A stretch of DNA of 64,000 bases from Micromonospora rifamycinica (GTDB lineage: Bacteria; Actinomycetota; Actinomycetes; Mycobacteriales; Micromonosporaceae), in NCBI RefSeq assembly GCF_900090265.1, contig NZ_LT607752.1:2480001-2544000 (forward strand), read 5' to 3'. Positions 18,008 to 26,526 of the stretch are shown one piece after another (position 1 is the stretch's first letter; every line of letters begins with the position of its first letter). The notes below the pieces were generated by a model that worked only from the letters and a program-made list of their open reading frames with translations, did not search any database and had not been told where the DNA came from. Both the position numbers and the translations under genes were made by a program.

Positions 18008-20481
18008 TGCGACCGATGCGGCTGGACCTGGCCGGCTTCACCGTCTTCCGCGACGAGACCACCGTCGACTTCACCGACGCCGACTTCTTCGCCCTGGTCG
18101 GGCCGACCGGCTCGGGCAAGTCGACGGTGCTGGACGCGATCTGCTTCGTCCTCTACGGCTCGGTGCCCCGCTGGGGCGGTGCCCGGGGGCTGGCCAACGC
18201 GCTGGCCCCCTCGGCGGTGGAGGCCCGGGTCCGGCTGGTCTTCGAGTCGGCCGGCGACCGGTACGTGGCGACCCGGGTGGTCCGCCGGGACGGCCGGGGC
18301 GCGGTCAAGACCGCCAACGCCGGCTTGCAGCTGATGCCGCCCGGGTTCGACATCACCAAGCTGGACACCGGGCTCAGCCCGGAGGACCTGGGCGAGGTGC
18401 TCGCCGGCACACCGGCCGAGATGGAGCCGGCCGTGCTGGACGCGGTCGGGCTGCCGTACGAGCAGTTCACCTCCTGCGTGGTGCTGCCGCAGGGGCAGTT
18501 CGCCGACTTCCTGCACGCCAAGCCGGCCACCCGGCAGCAGATCCTGGTCAACCTGCTCGGCCTCGGGGTCTACGAGGACGTGCAGAAGCGGGCCACCGAG
18601 CGGGCCGGGCAGGCCGAGGCGAAGCTGACGGCGGTCGCCCGGGTGCTCGACGGGTTGACCGACGTCGACGACGCGACGCTGGCCGCCGCGTCCGCCCGGG
18701 TCGACCGGATCCGGGAGCTGTCCGGGGCGGTCGCGGCGGCCGTACCGGAGCGGGACCGGGCCCGGGCGGCGGCGCGCGAGGCCACGGCGACGCTGGCCGC
18801 GCTCGACGCCGACCTGGCCGGGCTGGCCGGGGTGCGCGCCCCGGCCGGGGTGGCCGAGGTGGCCCACGCGGTGAGCGCCGCCCGGGAGGCGGTCGACGGG
18901 GCGGGCCGCGCGGTGGCGCTGGCCGAGGAGCAGGAGGAGAAGCTCCGCGGTGAGCTGGCCGGCGCGGGTGACGAGAGCGCGCTGCGGCTGCTGCTGCGGG
19001 CGTACGCCGACGCGGAGCGGTTGACCGGCGAGGCGGACACCGTCCGGGCGGCGCTGGACGCGGCCCAGGCCGACCACGACCGGGCGGTGGCGGCGCTCGG
19101 TGCGGCCCGGGAGGCGGCGGTGCGGGCCGAGGCCGAGTTGGAGGCGGCGTTCCGGGCGCACGAGGAGGCCAAGGCCACCGACCAGGCGGTCGCGTTGCGG
19201 GCGCACCTGGTCGACGGCGCGACCTGCCCGGTCTGCGAGCAGCCGGTGCCCCGGGTGCCGGCGGTGCCGGCCGGCTCGGCGGTGGCCGCGGCGACCGCCG
19301 CCGGCAAGGCGGCCCGCGCGGCCAGCAAGGCCGCCCAGGCGCTGGTCGACGAGCGGGACGCGGCGGCCCGCGAGCGGGACCGGACGCTGGTGCGGATCCG
19401 CACCCAGCACGACCAGTTGCGCGGCCGGCTGACCGAGCTGACCGGCCAGCTCGCCGGCGCGGCCACCCCGGCCACCCTGCGCGGGCAGCTCGCCGAGCAC
19501 GCCCGGCTGCGGCAGGCGTTGGACGAGGCCGCGGCGGCGGTACGCACCGGGCGGGACGCCGCCCGCCGGGCCCGGGGGGCGGCGGACGCCGCCGAGGAGC
19601 GGCTGCGGGCCGCCTGGCGGGACTTCGACAGCGCCCGGGACGCGCTGGCCCGGTTCGCTCCGCCGGCCGCCGACCGGGACGACGTGGCCGACGCCTGGAC
19701 GACCCTGGTCGACTGGGCCGGCGCGCAGGCCCGGCGACGGCAGGCCGAGCGGGACGGGCTGGTCGACGCGGTGCACGCGGCGCAGTCGGCCGCCGGGGCG
19801 GTCGAGGAACGCCTCGGTGACCTGCTCGACGCCGCCGGGCTGCGCCCCGCCGACGACCCGGCGCAGGCGGTCGCGGTGGCCGCCGAGCGGGCCGAGGCCG
19901 ACCTGCGGCGGATCACCGAACGCCGTGCGCAGGCGCACCAGCTCCGGGAACAGCACGCCGAACACGAGCGGCAGGCGCGTACCGCGCGGGCGCTGGCCGG
20001 GCACCTGCGGGCCAACAACTTCGAGCGGTGGCTGCTGGCCGAGGCGCTGGACCTGCTGGTCGACGGAGCCTCCCGGATCCTGCGGGAGCTGTCCCAGGGG
20101 CAGTACGACCTGGTCCACGACAAGGGCGAGTTCTTCGTCGTCGACCATCATGACGCGGGGCTGCGCCGGGGGGTGCGGACGCTGTCCGGCGGGGAGACCT
20201 TCCAGGCGTCGCTGGCCCTGGCGCTGGCCCTGTCCGAGCAGCTCGCCGGGATGTCCACCACGGCGGCCAGCCTGGAGTCGATCGTGCTGGACGAGGGGTT
20301 CGGCACCCTCGACGCGGCCACTCTGGACATCGTCGCCGCCACCCTGGAGAGCCTGGCCGCCCGGGGTGACCGGATGGTCGGCGTGGTCACCCACGTGCCG
20401 GCGCTGGCCGAACGGATCCCGGTGCGCTTCGAGGTCCGCAAGGACGCCCGCACGGCCCACATCGAACGGACCGGCCGGTGA
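18007..20481 (+). CDS. sbcC: SbcC/Rad50 SMC-like ATPase
   Basis: An 824-residue ABC/SMC-type ATPase with the P-loop GPTGSGKST (32-40). Long Ala/Arg/Glu-rich coiled coils flank a zinc hook CPVC (Cys407, Cys410). The ABC signature LSGGETFQ lies near 726 and Walker B VLDEGFGTLD at Asp762. It clamps DNA and controls SbcD nuclease activity. It is a little shorter than E. coli SbcC (about 1050), as usual in actinobacteria. The start overlaps sbcD by one base. The stop lies inside the first unit of a 60-bp tandem repeat, and the frame stays open through the repeats in another reading frame only. Confidence 0.95.
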   Translation: MRPMRLDLAGFTVFRDETTVDFTDADFFALVGPTGSGKSTVLDAICFVLYGSVPRWGGARGLANALAPSAVEARVRLVFESAGDRYVATRVVRRDGRGAVKTANAGLQLMPPGFDITKLDTGLSPEDLGEVLAGTPAEMEPAVLDAVGLPYEQFTSCVVLPQGQFADFLHAKPATRQQILVNLLGLGVYEDVQKRATERAGQAEAKLTAVARVLDGLTDVDDATLAAASARVDRIRELSGAVAAAVPERDRARAAAREATATLAALDADLAGLAGVRAPAGVAEVAHAVSAAREAVDGAGRAVALAEEQEEKLRGELAGAGDESALRLLLRAYADAERLTGEADTVRAALDAAQADHDRAVAALGAAREAAVRAEAELEAAFRAHEEAKATDQAVALRAHLVDGATCPVCEQPVPRVPAVPAGSAVAAATAAGKAARAASKAAQALVDERDAAARERDRTLVRIRTQHDQLRGRLTELTGQLAGAATPATLRGQLAEHARLRQALDEAAAAVRTGRDAARRARGAADAAEERLRAAWRDFDSARDALARFAPPAADRDDVADAWTTLVDWAGAQARRRQAERDGLVDAVHAAQSAAGAVEERLGDLLDAAGLRPADDPAQAVAVAAERAEADLRRITERRAQAHQLREQHAEHERQARTARALAGHLRANNFERWLLAEALDLLVDGASRILRELSQGQYDLVHDKGEFFVVDHHDAGLRRGVRTLSGGETFQASLALALALSEQLAGMSTTAASLESIVLDEGFGTLDAATLDIVAATLESLAARGDRMVGVVTHVPALAERIPVRFEVRKDARTAHIERTGR

Positions 20482-20717
20482 GCGCGAGGAGTGCAGCGCA
20501 GCGGAGCCCCGCAGTTCGCGAACGAACGGACCGACCGGTGAGCGCGAGGAGTGCAGCGCAGCGGAGCCCCGCAGTTCGCGAACGAACGGACCGACCGGTG
20601 AGCGCGAGGAGTGCAGCGCAGCGGAGCCCCGCAGTTCGCGAACGAACGGACCGACCGGTGAGCGCGAGGAGTGCAGCGCAGCGGAGCCCCGCAGTTCGCG
20701 AACGAACGGACCGACCG
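20478..20717. repeat. Four identical 60-bp tandem repeats
   Basis: Four exact copies of a 60-bp unit start at 20478, 20538, 20598 and 20658. A partial GTGAGCG follows at 20718, and a diverged left end at 20464-20477 differs from the array by one G/A. Each unit begins GTGAGCGCGAGGAG and ends in GAACGGACCGACCG, and contains the palindrome GTTCGCGAAC. The identity implies recent duplication. The first unit contains the sbcC stop, and the array separates sbcC from nurA. Confidence 0.97.
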
Positions 20718-20734
20718 GTGAGCGGGGCGGTGAC

Positions 20735-21703
20735 GTGACCGGGCCACAGCTCTTCGTGGACGCCTGGGATCCGTCCTACGGGGCGTCGTTCGAGGCGACC
20801 CCGGGTGGGCCGGCGGCACCGAGCAGCACCCAGGTCGACGCCGAGGTGGAGCTGCCGGCGGCGGACTGGCGGGCGATCGGTCCGCGCCCCGGGCTGGCCG
20901 CCCCGGACGTGGTGCTGCTCGTCGACGGGGTGCGCCGGATCGACGCCAGCGTGTGGACGGCCGAGGAGGACGGTGCCTCGTACCCGGGGATCGCCGCCTC
21001 GTACGCGGCCGGGGTGGTCCGCTGCGACCTGGAACGCGGCGCGGCGGAGCTGGCCGGGGCGCGGGTGGGCCGGGGCCTGTTCACCGCCAGCCCGTCGGCG
21101 CAGGAGGTGCGGTGCGGGCAGGTGCGCTACCCGGTGCACCGGGTCGGCGGCACCGGTGAGCTGAGCAAACTGCCGGCGGCGGTGCAGGCCCCGCTGACCG
21201 CGTTGGAGGTGGCCGTCTCCGACGCGGTCCGCACCGACGGGGACCTGCTGGTGGTGGACGGTCCACTGCGGGCCCGCCGGCAGTTGCCGCGCACCCTGGG
21301 GTACATCAAGACCCAGCACAGCCAGTACCTCGACGCCCGGCTCACCGCCGTGGTCACCGCTCTGGGCTCCGGGCAGCGGTCCCCGGTGTTCCGGCTGGGC
21401 ACCAGCTGGGGCGGCTGGTCGTGGTACCTGCGGCTGCCGGTGGCGGCGGGCTCCCCGTGGGCCGGCATCGTCCGGCTGGAGTGCTCGCCCGACCTGCCGC
21501 CACCCGAGGCGATCGCGCTGGCCGACCTGTCCCTGGTCACCCTGCCCCGGTTCGCCTCCTCGCCGTACAAGGACCCGCGGGCACCGCAGAACCTGGTGCC
21601 GATCGCCGGGTTGGAGCGGCGGCTGCGCGGGTTGCTGGGCGACGCCCGACTGTTGCACCGGGCGTTGACCACGGCCACCCGCAGCGGTGGGGCGGCACGC
21701 TGA
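20735..21703 (+). CDS. nurA: NurA-family nuclease
   Basis: A 322-residue protein matching the NurA 5'-3' exo/endonuclease family. Acidic residues sit in LLVDGVRRIDAS (Asp64) and LLVVDGPLR (Asp175), followed by the LGYIKTQHSQYL motif (Lys192) typical of NurA active sites. In archaea NurA forms a complex with HerA that resects DNA ends. HerA, Mre11 and Rad50 homologues immediately precede it here. The best start is the GTG at 20735, directly after the repeat array, with only a weak GAGCGGGG ribosome site. Assignment rests on motif pattern and context; the overall sequence is divergent. Confidence 0.78.
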   Translation: MTGPQLFVDAWDPSYGASFEATPGGPAAPSSTQVDAEVELPAADWRAIGPRPGLAAPDVVLLVDGVRRIDASVWTAEEDGASYPGIAASYAAGVVRCDLERGAAELAGARVGRGLFTASPSAQEVRCGQVRYPVHRVGGTGELSKLPAAVQAPLTALEVAVSDAVRTDGDLLVVDGPLRARRQLPRTLGYIKTQHSQYLDARLTAVVTALGSGQRSPVFRLGTSWGGWSWYLRLPVAAGSPWAGIVRLECSPDLPPPEAIALADLSLVTLPRFASSPYKDPRAPQNLVPIAGLERRLRGLLGDARLLHRALTTATRSGGAAR

Positions 21704-21755
21704 TGCGTCATGATCGTGCGACGTCGTCGGGTCACGGTCACCGGGGAGGCTGCTG

Positions 21756-22613
21756 ATGGGCCGCCGCCGTGGCGACGACCGGATCGTGGTGCCGGTGGAC
21801 ACCGGCCGGGCCGAGCTGGTGCCGGATGCGGACCGGCCCAGGTCGTGGACGCTGCTGCTCGACGACGCCCCGCAGTCACACGTGGATCTGGCCGACCCGA
21901 CGCACCTGGAGTTCGAGTACGTCCGGCGGCTCGGCGCGGCGCTGGACCTGATCGCCCCGCCCGGCGCCCCCCTGCGGGTGCTGCACCTGGGCGGTGGCGC
22001 GCTGACCCTGCCCCGGTACGTCCAGGCCACCCGCCCGGGGTCGACGCAACGGGTCGTCGAGGTGGACGGCGCGCTGGTGGAGCTGGTCCGCCGGGAACTG
22101 CCCTGGCCGGCCGACCCCCGGCTGCGGGTGCGGGTCGCCGACGCCCGCGTCACCCTGGAGTCGAGCCGGGACGCCGGGTACGACGTGGTGGTCGCCGACG
22201 TCTTCGCCGGTGCGCGTACCCCCGCGCACCTGACCAGCGCGGAGTACGCCGGGCAGGTGGCCCGGGTGCTCTCCCCCACCGGCTGGTACCTGGCCAACCT
22301 GGCCGACGGGCCGCCGTTGCGGCACAGCCGCGCCCAGGTGGCGACCGTCCGTTCGGTGCTCCCTCGGGCCGCGCTGGTCGGTGACGCGGCCGTGCTGCGC
22401 GGGCGGCGGCACGGCAACCTGGTGCTGATGGCGGGGCGGGTGGAGCCACCGGTGCCGGAGCTGACCCGGCGGGCGGCCGGGGACTGGTTCCCGGGCCGGG
22501 TGCTGGCCGGCGACGAGCTGGACCGGTTCGTGGCCGGCGCGGCGGTGGTAACCGACGCGGACGCCACCGGCTCGACGCCGCCCCCGCCCGGAATTTTTTC
22601 GGTCCGCCGTTGA
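21756..22613 (+). CDS. Spermidine-synthase-like methyltransferase-fold protein
   Basis: A 285-residue Rossmann-fold protein of the spermidine/spermine-synthase-like group. The nucleotide loop is VLHLGGGALTLPRYVQATRPGSTQRVVEVDGALVEL, with YDVVVADVFAGARTPAHLTSAEYAGQVARVL next. Actinobacterial members are common but mostly uncharacterised; none of the clear polyamine-site residues can be confirmed by eye, so real aminopropyl transfer is uncertain. The ATG is behind GGGGAGGCTGCTG, 52 bp after nurA on the same strand, and may be co-transcribed with the DNA-repair cluster. Confidence 0.8.
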   Translation: MGRRRGDDRIVVPVDTGRAELVPDADRPRSWTLLLDDAPQSHVDLADPTHLEFEYVRRLGAALDLIAPPGAPLRVLHLGGGALTLPRYVQATRPGSTQRVVEVDGALVELVRRELPWPADPRLRVRVADARVTLESSRDAGYDVVVADVFAGARTPAHLTSAEYAGQVARVLSPTGWYLANLADGPPLRHSRAQVATVRSVLPRAALVGDAAVLRGRRHGNLVLMAGRVEPPVPELTRRAAGDWFPGRVLAGDELDRFVAGAAVVTDADATGSTPPPPGIFSVRR

Positions 22614-22695
22614 TCCGCCGGCAAGAGCGGTCCGTATCAACGGACGGCGCCCTCCCCGTGGGCCCGCTGATGTCGGTGGACAGCAGGAGGTCTGG

Positions 22696-23400
22696 ATGAG
22701 TGCGGTCGCGGCCGGCTTGCACGGAGAACTGGTCAGGCCAGGGTGGATGTTCGCCCGGGCGCAGCCGCAGTCGCGTGCGTCGAGGTCCAGCCGGGGGGTC
22801 GACGCCGGCCCCACCGATCGCCAGAATGGCCCGGTGACTCCGCGACCGGCGCCCGGACGGCACCAGGCCCCGGCCACCACGCCGGAGGCGAGCCACTCCG
22901 ACCAGCTGGTCCGGTTGCTCTACGCTGAGCACGCCGGCCCGTTGCTGATGTTCGTGATGCGGTTGACCGGTGGTGACCGGCAACGCGCCGAGGACATCGT
23001 CCAGGAGACGCTGCTGCGGGCCTGGCGCAACGCGCACCGGCTGGGGGTGCAGGGTCAGGGTTCGCTGCGGCCCTGGCTGGTCACGGTGGCCCGGCGGATC
23101 GCCATCGACGAGCACCGCAGCGAGCAGGCCCGCCCACCGGAGACGTACGACCGGGATCTGACGGCGTTCGCCGAGGCGGACAGCACCGACCGGGTGCTGC
23201 GCACGATGACGGTGGCGGACGCCCTGCGCACGTTGAGCCAGTCGCACCGGGAGATCCTGGTGGCGACGTACTTCCGTGGTCGGACGGTGCCGGAGGCGGC
23301 CGAGGAGCTGGGCCTGCCGCTGGGCACCGCCAAGTCGCGGGTCTACTACGCGCTGCGCGCACTGCGCACGGCCCTACAGGAGAGGGGGGTGACGGAATGA
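22696..23400 (+). CDS. ECF-family RNA polymerase sigma factor
   Basis: A 234-residue ECF sigma factor. Region 2 (YAEHAGPLLMFVMRLTGGDRQRAEDIVQETLLRAWRN) and region 4 (ALRTLSQSHREILVATYFRGRTVPEAAEELGLPLGTAKSRVYYALRALR) are intact. The ATG at 22696 has an ideal AGGAGG five bases upstream, giving an unusual 46-residue Arg/Ser/Gly-rich N-terminal extension. An in-frame GTG at 22834 would give a normal-length ECF protein but has no ribosome site. Its ATGA overlap with a zinc anti-sigma factor shows the pair is co-regulated. Its targets are unknown, possibly including the adjacent lipoprotein. Confidence 0.92.
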   Translation: MSAVAAGLHGELVRPGWMFARAQPQSRASRSSRGVDAGPTDRQNGPVTPRPAPGRHQAPATTPEASHSDQLVRLLYAEHAGPLLMFVMRLTGGDRQRAEDIVQETLLRAWRNAHRLGVQGQGSLRPWLVTVARRIAIDEHRSEQARPPETYDRDLTAFAEADSTDRVLRTMTVADALRTLSQSHREILVATYFRGRTVPEAAEELGLPLGTAKSRVYYALRALRTALQERGVTE

Positions 23401-24179
23401 GCCGGGCCGATCACATGGACGTCGCCGCGTACGCGCTCGGCGTCCTGGACGTGCAGGACACCGAACGGTTCGAGGAACACCTCGCGACCTGCTGGGCCTG
23501 CGCCGCCGAGTTGGAGACGATGGTCCCGGTGGTGGGGCTGCTCTCCGACATCGACGGCGAGACGATGATGGCGATGGAGCAGACCGCGACGGATCCGCGG
23601 CTGCTGGACCGTACCCTGGTCGCGGTCCGCACCCACCGGCGCAAGGCGCGGTTCCGGCAGGTGCTGTCGATGGCCGCCGCGGTGGTGGCGGTCGGCGCGC
23701 TCAGCGGTGTCGGGGTGGCCACCTTCGGCGGTACGGGCGGCGGTGACGGCCCGGTGATCGCCGAGCCGAGCCGTTCCGCGCCGGTGGACGGGCCGGCGAG
23801 CCCGCAGCCGACCCGGACGGGTCCGGCGGTGGGTGGCACCGAGATCGAGGGCGACCAGTTCGACGCCACCGACGGCAGCACCGGGGTGAAGGCCACCATG
23901 TGGCTGGACAGCAAGGAGTACGGCACCTGGATCGGGTTCAACCTGACCCGGCTGCCCGGTCCGCGTACCTGTCGGCTGGTGGTGATCCGCAAGAACGACA
24001 CCACCGAGGTGATCTCGACCTGGGCGGTGCCGGGGACGGGTTACGGCACCACCGCCAACCCGCAGAATCTCCAGCTGGAGGCGTCCACCTCGGCGCCCCG
24101 GGGGGAGATCGCGAAGTTGCAGGTGCAGTCGGTGGACGCCAACGGCGTGGCGAGCCCGCTGGTCACCGTCGTCCCCTGA
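23397..24179 (+). CDS. Membrane-anchored zinc anti-sigma factor
   Basis: A 260-residue protein with an N-terminal zinc anti-sigma domain (EEHLATCWAC; His28, Cys32, Cys35), one transmembrane helix at about 80-105 (VLSMAAAVVAVGALSGVGVATFG), and an extracytoplasmic domain of about 150 residues ending in GEIAKLQVQSVDANG. It should hold the overlapping ECF sigma factor inactive at the membrane until an envelope or redox signal arrives. Its ATG overlaps the sigma stop (ATGA). A strong terminator closes the two-gene unit. Confidence 0.9.
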   Translation: MSRADHMDVAAYALGVLDVQDTERFEEHLATCWACAAELETMVPVVGLLSDIDGETMMAMEQTATDPRLLDRTLVAVRTHRRKARFRQVLSMAAAVVAVGALSGVGVATFGGTGGGDGPVIAEPSRSAPVDGPASPQPTRTGPAVGGTEIEGDQFDATDGSTGVKATMWLDSKEYGTWIGFNLTRLPGPRTCRLVVIRKNDTTEVISTWAVPGTGYGTTANPQNLQLEASTSAPRGEIAKLQVQSVDANGVASPLVTVVP

Positions 24180-24191
24180 GTCGACGACCGC

Positions 24192-24232
24192 CGAAACGGC
24201 GTCCCACCCGGTCCGGGTGGGACGCCGTTTCG
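24192..24232 (+). terminator. Intrinsic terminator after the sigma/anti-sigma unit
   Basis: A 20-bp perfect stem (24192-24211 with 24213-24232) around a single T is followed by a short T-containing tract (CGTTTCC). It starts 13 bases after the anti-sigma stop. Confidence 0.9.
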
Positions 24233-24313
24233 CGTTTCCGGCCCGGGGACCGCCTCTGCTGGCGCATACGTACGGCCCGCCGGAACGGTTCAACGAGTCA
24301 AATGTGAAATGGC

Positions 24314-24343
24314 CCACTGTCGATTGTTCAACCTTGACAGTGG
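24314..24343. promoter_or_regulatory. Inverted repeat in the lipoprotein promoter region
   Basis: CCACTGTC (24314-24321) and GACAGTGG (24336-24343) form an 8-bp perfect inverted repeat with a 14-bp AT-richer spacer. A TTGACA (24334-24339) overlaps its right arm. The repeat sits 45 bp before the lipoprotein start and could be an operator; the true -35/-10 is unresolved. Confidence 0.4.
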
Positions 24344-24387
24344 ACGCTCCGTACTACTCGGTGAACCGCCAAGAATGAGGAGGGCAC

Positions 24388-25056
24388 GTGGCAAAGATCA
24401 AGCGGACGACCGTCATCGTCGCGAGCGCGGTGGTCGCACTTACGGCCTGCGCTCCCGCAGGTTACGACGGGGCGAACTCCAGCGTCGCCGAGCCGGTCGC
24501 CGTCGCCGCGGCCGAGCCCACCGCGTCGGTCGAGCCGGACACCTCGGCCTCGCCCGGCGCACCCGGCGCCTCGGGTGCCCCCGCCGCCGACCAGGCGCCG
24601 CCGCCGGCCAACGTCCAGTTGACCGACCAGCTCGTCGGGAAGAAGATCGCCCGGATGGGCAAGGTCGTGGTGGACCAGGAGGGCTTCATCCTCTACCGCT
24701 TCGACAAGGACTCCGACGATCCGCCGTCGTCGAACTGCGTCGACAAGTGCGCCCAGGTCTGGCCGCCCGCGCTGACCGACGGCAACCCGCAGCTCCAGGG
24801 CGTCTCCGACGACAAGGTCGGCACCGTCACCCGCCAGGACGGCACCCGTCAGATCACCATCGGTGGCTGGCCGGTCTACCGCTACATCGGCGACAAGAAG
24901 GCCGGGCAGTGGAAGGGCCAGGGCGTCGGTGGCACCTGGTTCGTGGTCGACCCGAACGGCAAGAAGAACCTGACCTGCCTGCCGACCGGCACCCCGAAGG
25001 CGGTCGCCCCGCCGGCGGCCGGTGACTCGAGTGGCGGCGGGGACTACACCTACTGA
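24388..25056 (+). CDS. Lipoprotein with secreted-repeat (PF03640-like) domains
   Basis: A 222-residue lipoprotein. The signal peptide ends in the lipobox LTAC, followed by an Ala/Pro/Ser/Glu-rich linker of about 60 residues. Two copies of the actinobacterial secreted repeat follow (KVVVDQEGFILYRFDKDSDDPP...CVDKCAQVWPPAL and the TIGGWPVYRYIGDKKAGQWKGQG block), then a Gly-rich end. Such COG4315 lipoproteins often lie beside ECF sigma/anti-sigma pairs, as here, and may take part in envelope or redox functions; the biochemical role is unknown. The start is GTG behind GAGGAGGGCAC. Confidence 0.87.
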   Translation: MAKIKRTTVIVASAVVALTACAPAGYDGANSSVAEPVAVAAAEPTASVEPDTSASPGAPGASGAPAADQAPPPANVQLTDQLVGKKIARMGKVVVDQEGFILYRFDKDSDDPPSSNCVDKCAQVWPPALTDGNPQLQGVSDDKVGTVTRQDGTRQITIGGWPVYRYIGDKKAGQWKGQGVGGTWFVVDPNGKKNLTCLPTGTPKAVAPPAAGDSSGGGDYTY

Positions 25057-25493
25057 TCCGGTAGTCAGCCGAGACACGGTGGCCGGTCGCAGCCGGGGAG
25101 GGCGTGACCGGCCACCGTCACGAAACGGGACCGTCGACGTACCGGCAGCGTCCGTACGGTCCGGCCGCGACGCCGGCCCACCGGCCGGCGTCGCGGCACC
25201 ACCTGCCGGAACCTCCCCCACCAGCCCCCGGAGCGGACGTGGGCGGTGCCGCGCCACACGCCAGCGGGCGCGGCACCGAAGGTCCCCCCAACCCCGCACC
25301 CAACGGTCGCTCGGGCGACCGGTCCGTCCCGGGACGGAGACACCGCCGACGTGCAGGGCGTCGGCGGTGTCGTCCGTTTCCGCCCCGGTCGCCGCACCCC
25401 GGTCGGCCCGCTCCGGTCGGCCCTGCCCCGGCGGGCACGGGACACCGGCCGGGGCAGGGCCGGTGCCGGCCCGGAGCATGGCACAGTGTCGGG
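25057..25493. other. Intergenic region carrying five separate hairpins
   Basis: No gene is visible in these 437 bp. Five unrelated perfect inverted repeats are present: 25076-25088/25106-25118 (13 bp), 25165-25177/25184-25196 (13 bp), 25245-25255/25267-25277 (11 bp), 25339-25351/25359-25371 (13 bp) and 25418-25432/25448-25462 (15 bp). The first is well placed to terminate the lipoprotein transcript. The rest have no assigned role. Confidence 0.8.
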
Positions 25494-26414
25494 GTGACCT
25501 GGGACGAGCCGGCGGCACGCCGGGTGCTGCGACCGCCGGCCGACTACCGGCTCACCGCCTCCGTCCGGGCGCTCACCTTCAGCCCGTACGACCCGTGTGC
25601 GCGGATCGCCGCCGGCACCCTCTGGTGGGCCACCCGCACCCCCGCCGGGGCGGCCACCCTGACCCTGCGCCCCGAGGGCGGGGAGCTGATCGCCGAGGGC
25701 CACGGGCCGGGCGCCGACTGGGTGGTCGAACGGGCCGACGCGATCGCCGGTCTGCGCGACGACCTGACCGGGTTCGCCGAGCTGGCCGCCGCGCACCCGG
25801 TGGTGGCCGAGCTGGCCGCCCGGCACCGGGGACTGCGGATGCCCGCCACCGGTCAGCTCTTCCCCCGGGTGCTCCGGGCGGTCTTCGAACAGAAGGTCAC
25901 CGGCCAGGAGGCCTACCGGGCGTACGCGGCGACCGTACGACACTTCGCCGAGCCGGCTCCCGGACCGTTCGGGCCGCTGCTGCTGCCGCCCGACGCGGCC
26001 AGCGTGGCGGCGACACCGTACTGGGTGTTCCACCGGTTCGGGGTGGAGCAGCGCCGGGCCGACACGCTACGCCGGGCCGCCGCCCTGGCCGACCGGCTGG
26101 AACGCTGCGCCGACAGCGCCGAGGCGACCCGGCGGCTCACCGCGATCCCCGGCATCGGCCCGTGGACCGCCGCCGAGGTGGTCCGGATCGGGTACGGCGA
26201 CCCGGACGCGGTCAGCGTCGGCGACTACCACGTGCCGAACACGGTGGCCTGGGCGCTCGCCGGGGAGGCCCGGGGCGACGACGCCCGGATGCTCGCCCTG
26301 CTCGCCCCGTTCCGGGGGCACCGGGGCCGGGTCTGCCTGCTGCTGGCCGCCGCCGGCATCCAGGCACCCCGGTTCGGTCCCCGGATGCCGGTCCGCTCCT
26401 TCGCCCGCTTCTGA
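25494..26414 (+). CDS. DNA-3-methyladenine glycosylase II (AlkA-type HhH-GPD)
   Basis: A 306-residue helix-hairpin-helix DNA glycosylase. The AlkA-like N-terminal domain is followed by the HhH motif (RRLTAIPGIGPWTAAEVV) and the catalytic aspartate in AVSVGDYHVPN. It removes alkylated bases in base-excision repair. The GTG start at 25494 is chosen because the open frame upstream is hairpin-rich intergenic DNA and alignment with the family begins here. There is no clear ribosome site. It is monocistronic and convergent with the DUF1990 gene. Confidence 0.85.
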   Translation: MTWDEPAARRVLRPPADYRLTASVRALTFSPYDPCARIAAGTLWWATRTPAGAATLTLRPEGGELIAEGHGPGADWVVERADAIAGLRDDLTGFAELAAAHPVVAELAARHRGLRMPATGQLFPRVLRAVFEQKVTGQEAYRAYAATVRHFAEPAPGPFGPLLLPPDAASVAATPYWVFHRFGVEQRRADTLRRAAALADRLERCADSAEATRRLTAIPGIGPWTAAEVVRIGYGDPDAVSVGDYHVPNTVAWALAGEARGDDARMLALLAPFRGHRGRVCLLLAAAGIQAPRFGPRMPVRSFARF

Positions 26415-26526
26415 CCCCGGTCTCCCCCACCGCTCCGGGCCGGCCCGGGCCGGCAGCCGGTGGGTCCGGTCGGAGCGGCCACCGGCGGAGCCGGGCCGGG
26501 CGGCTACCGGCGGGGCCGGTGACGGG

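Noticed and set aside
20478..20717. Regular 60-bp repeats as a possible CRISPR array
   Set aside because: The copies are directly contiguous with no unique spacers, and no cas genes are present.
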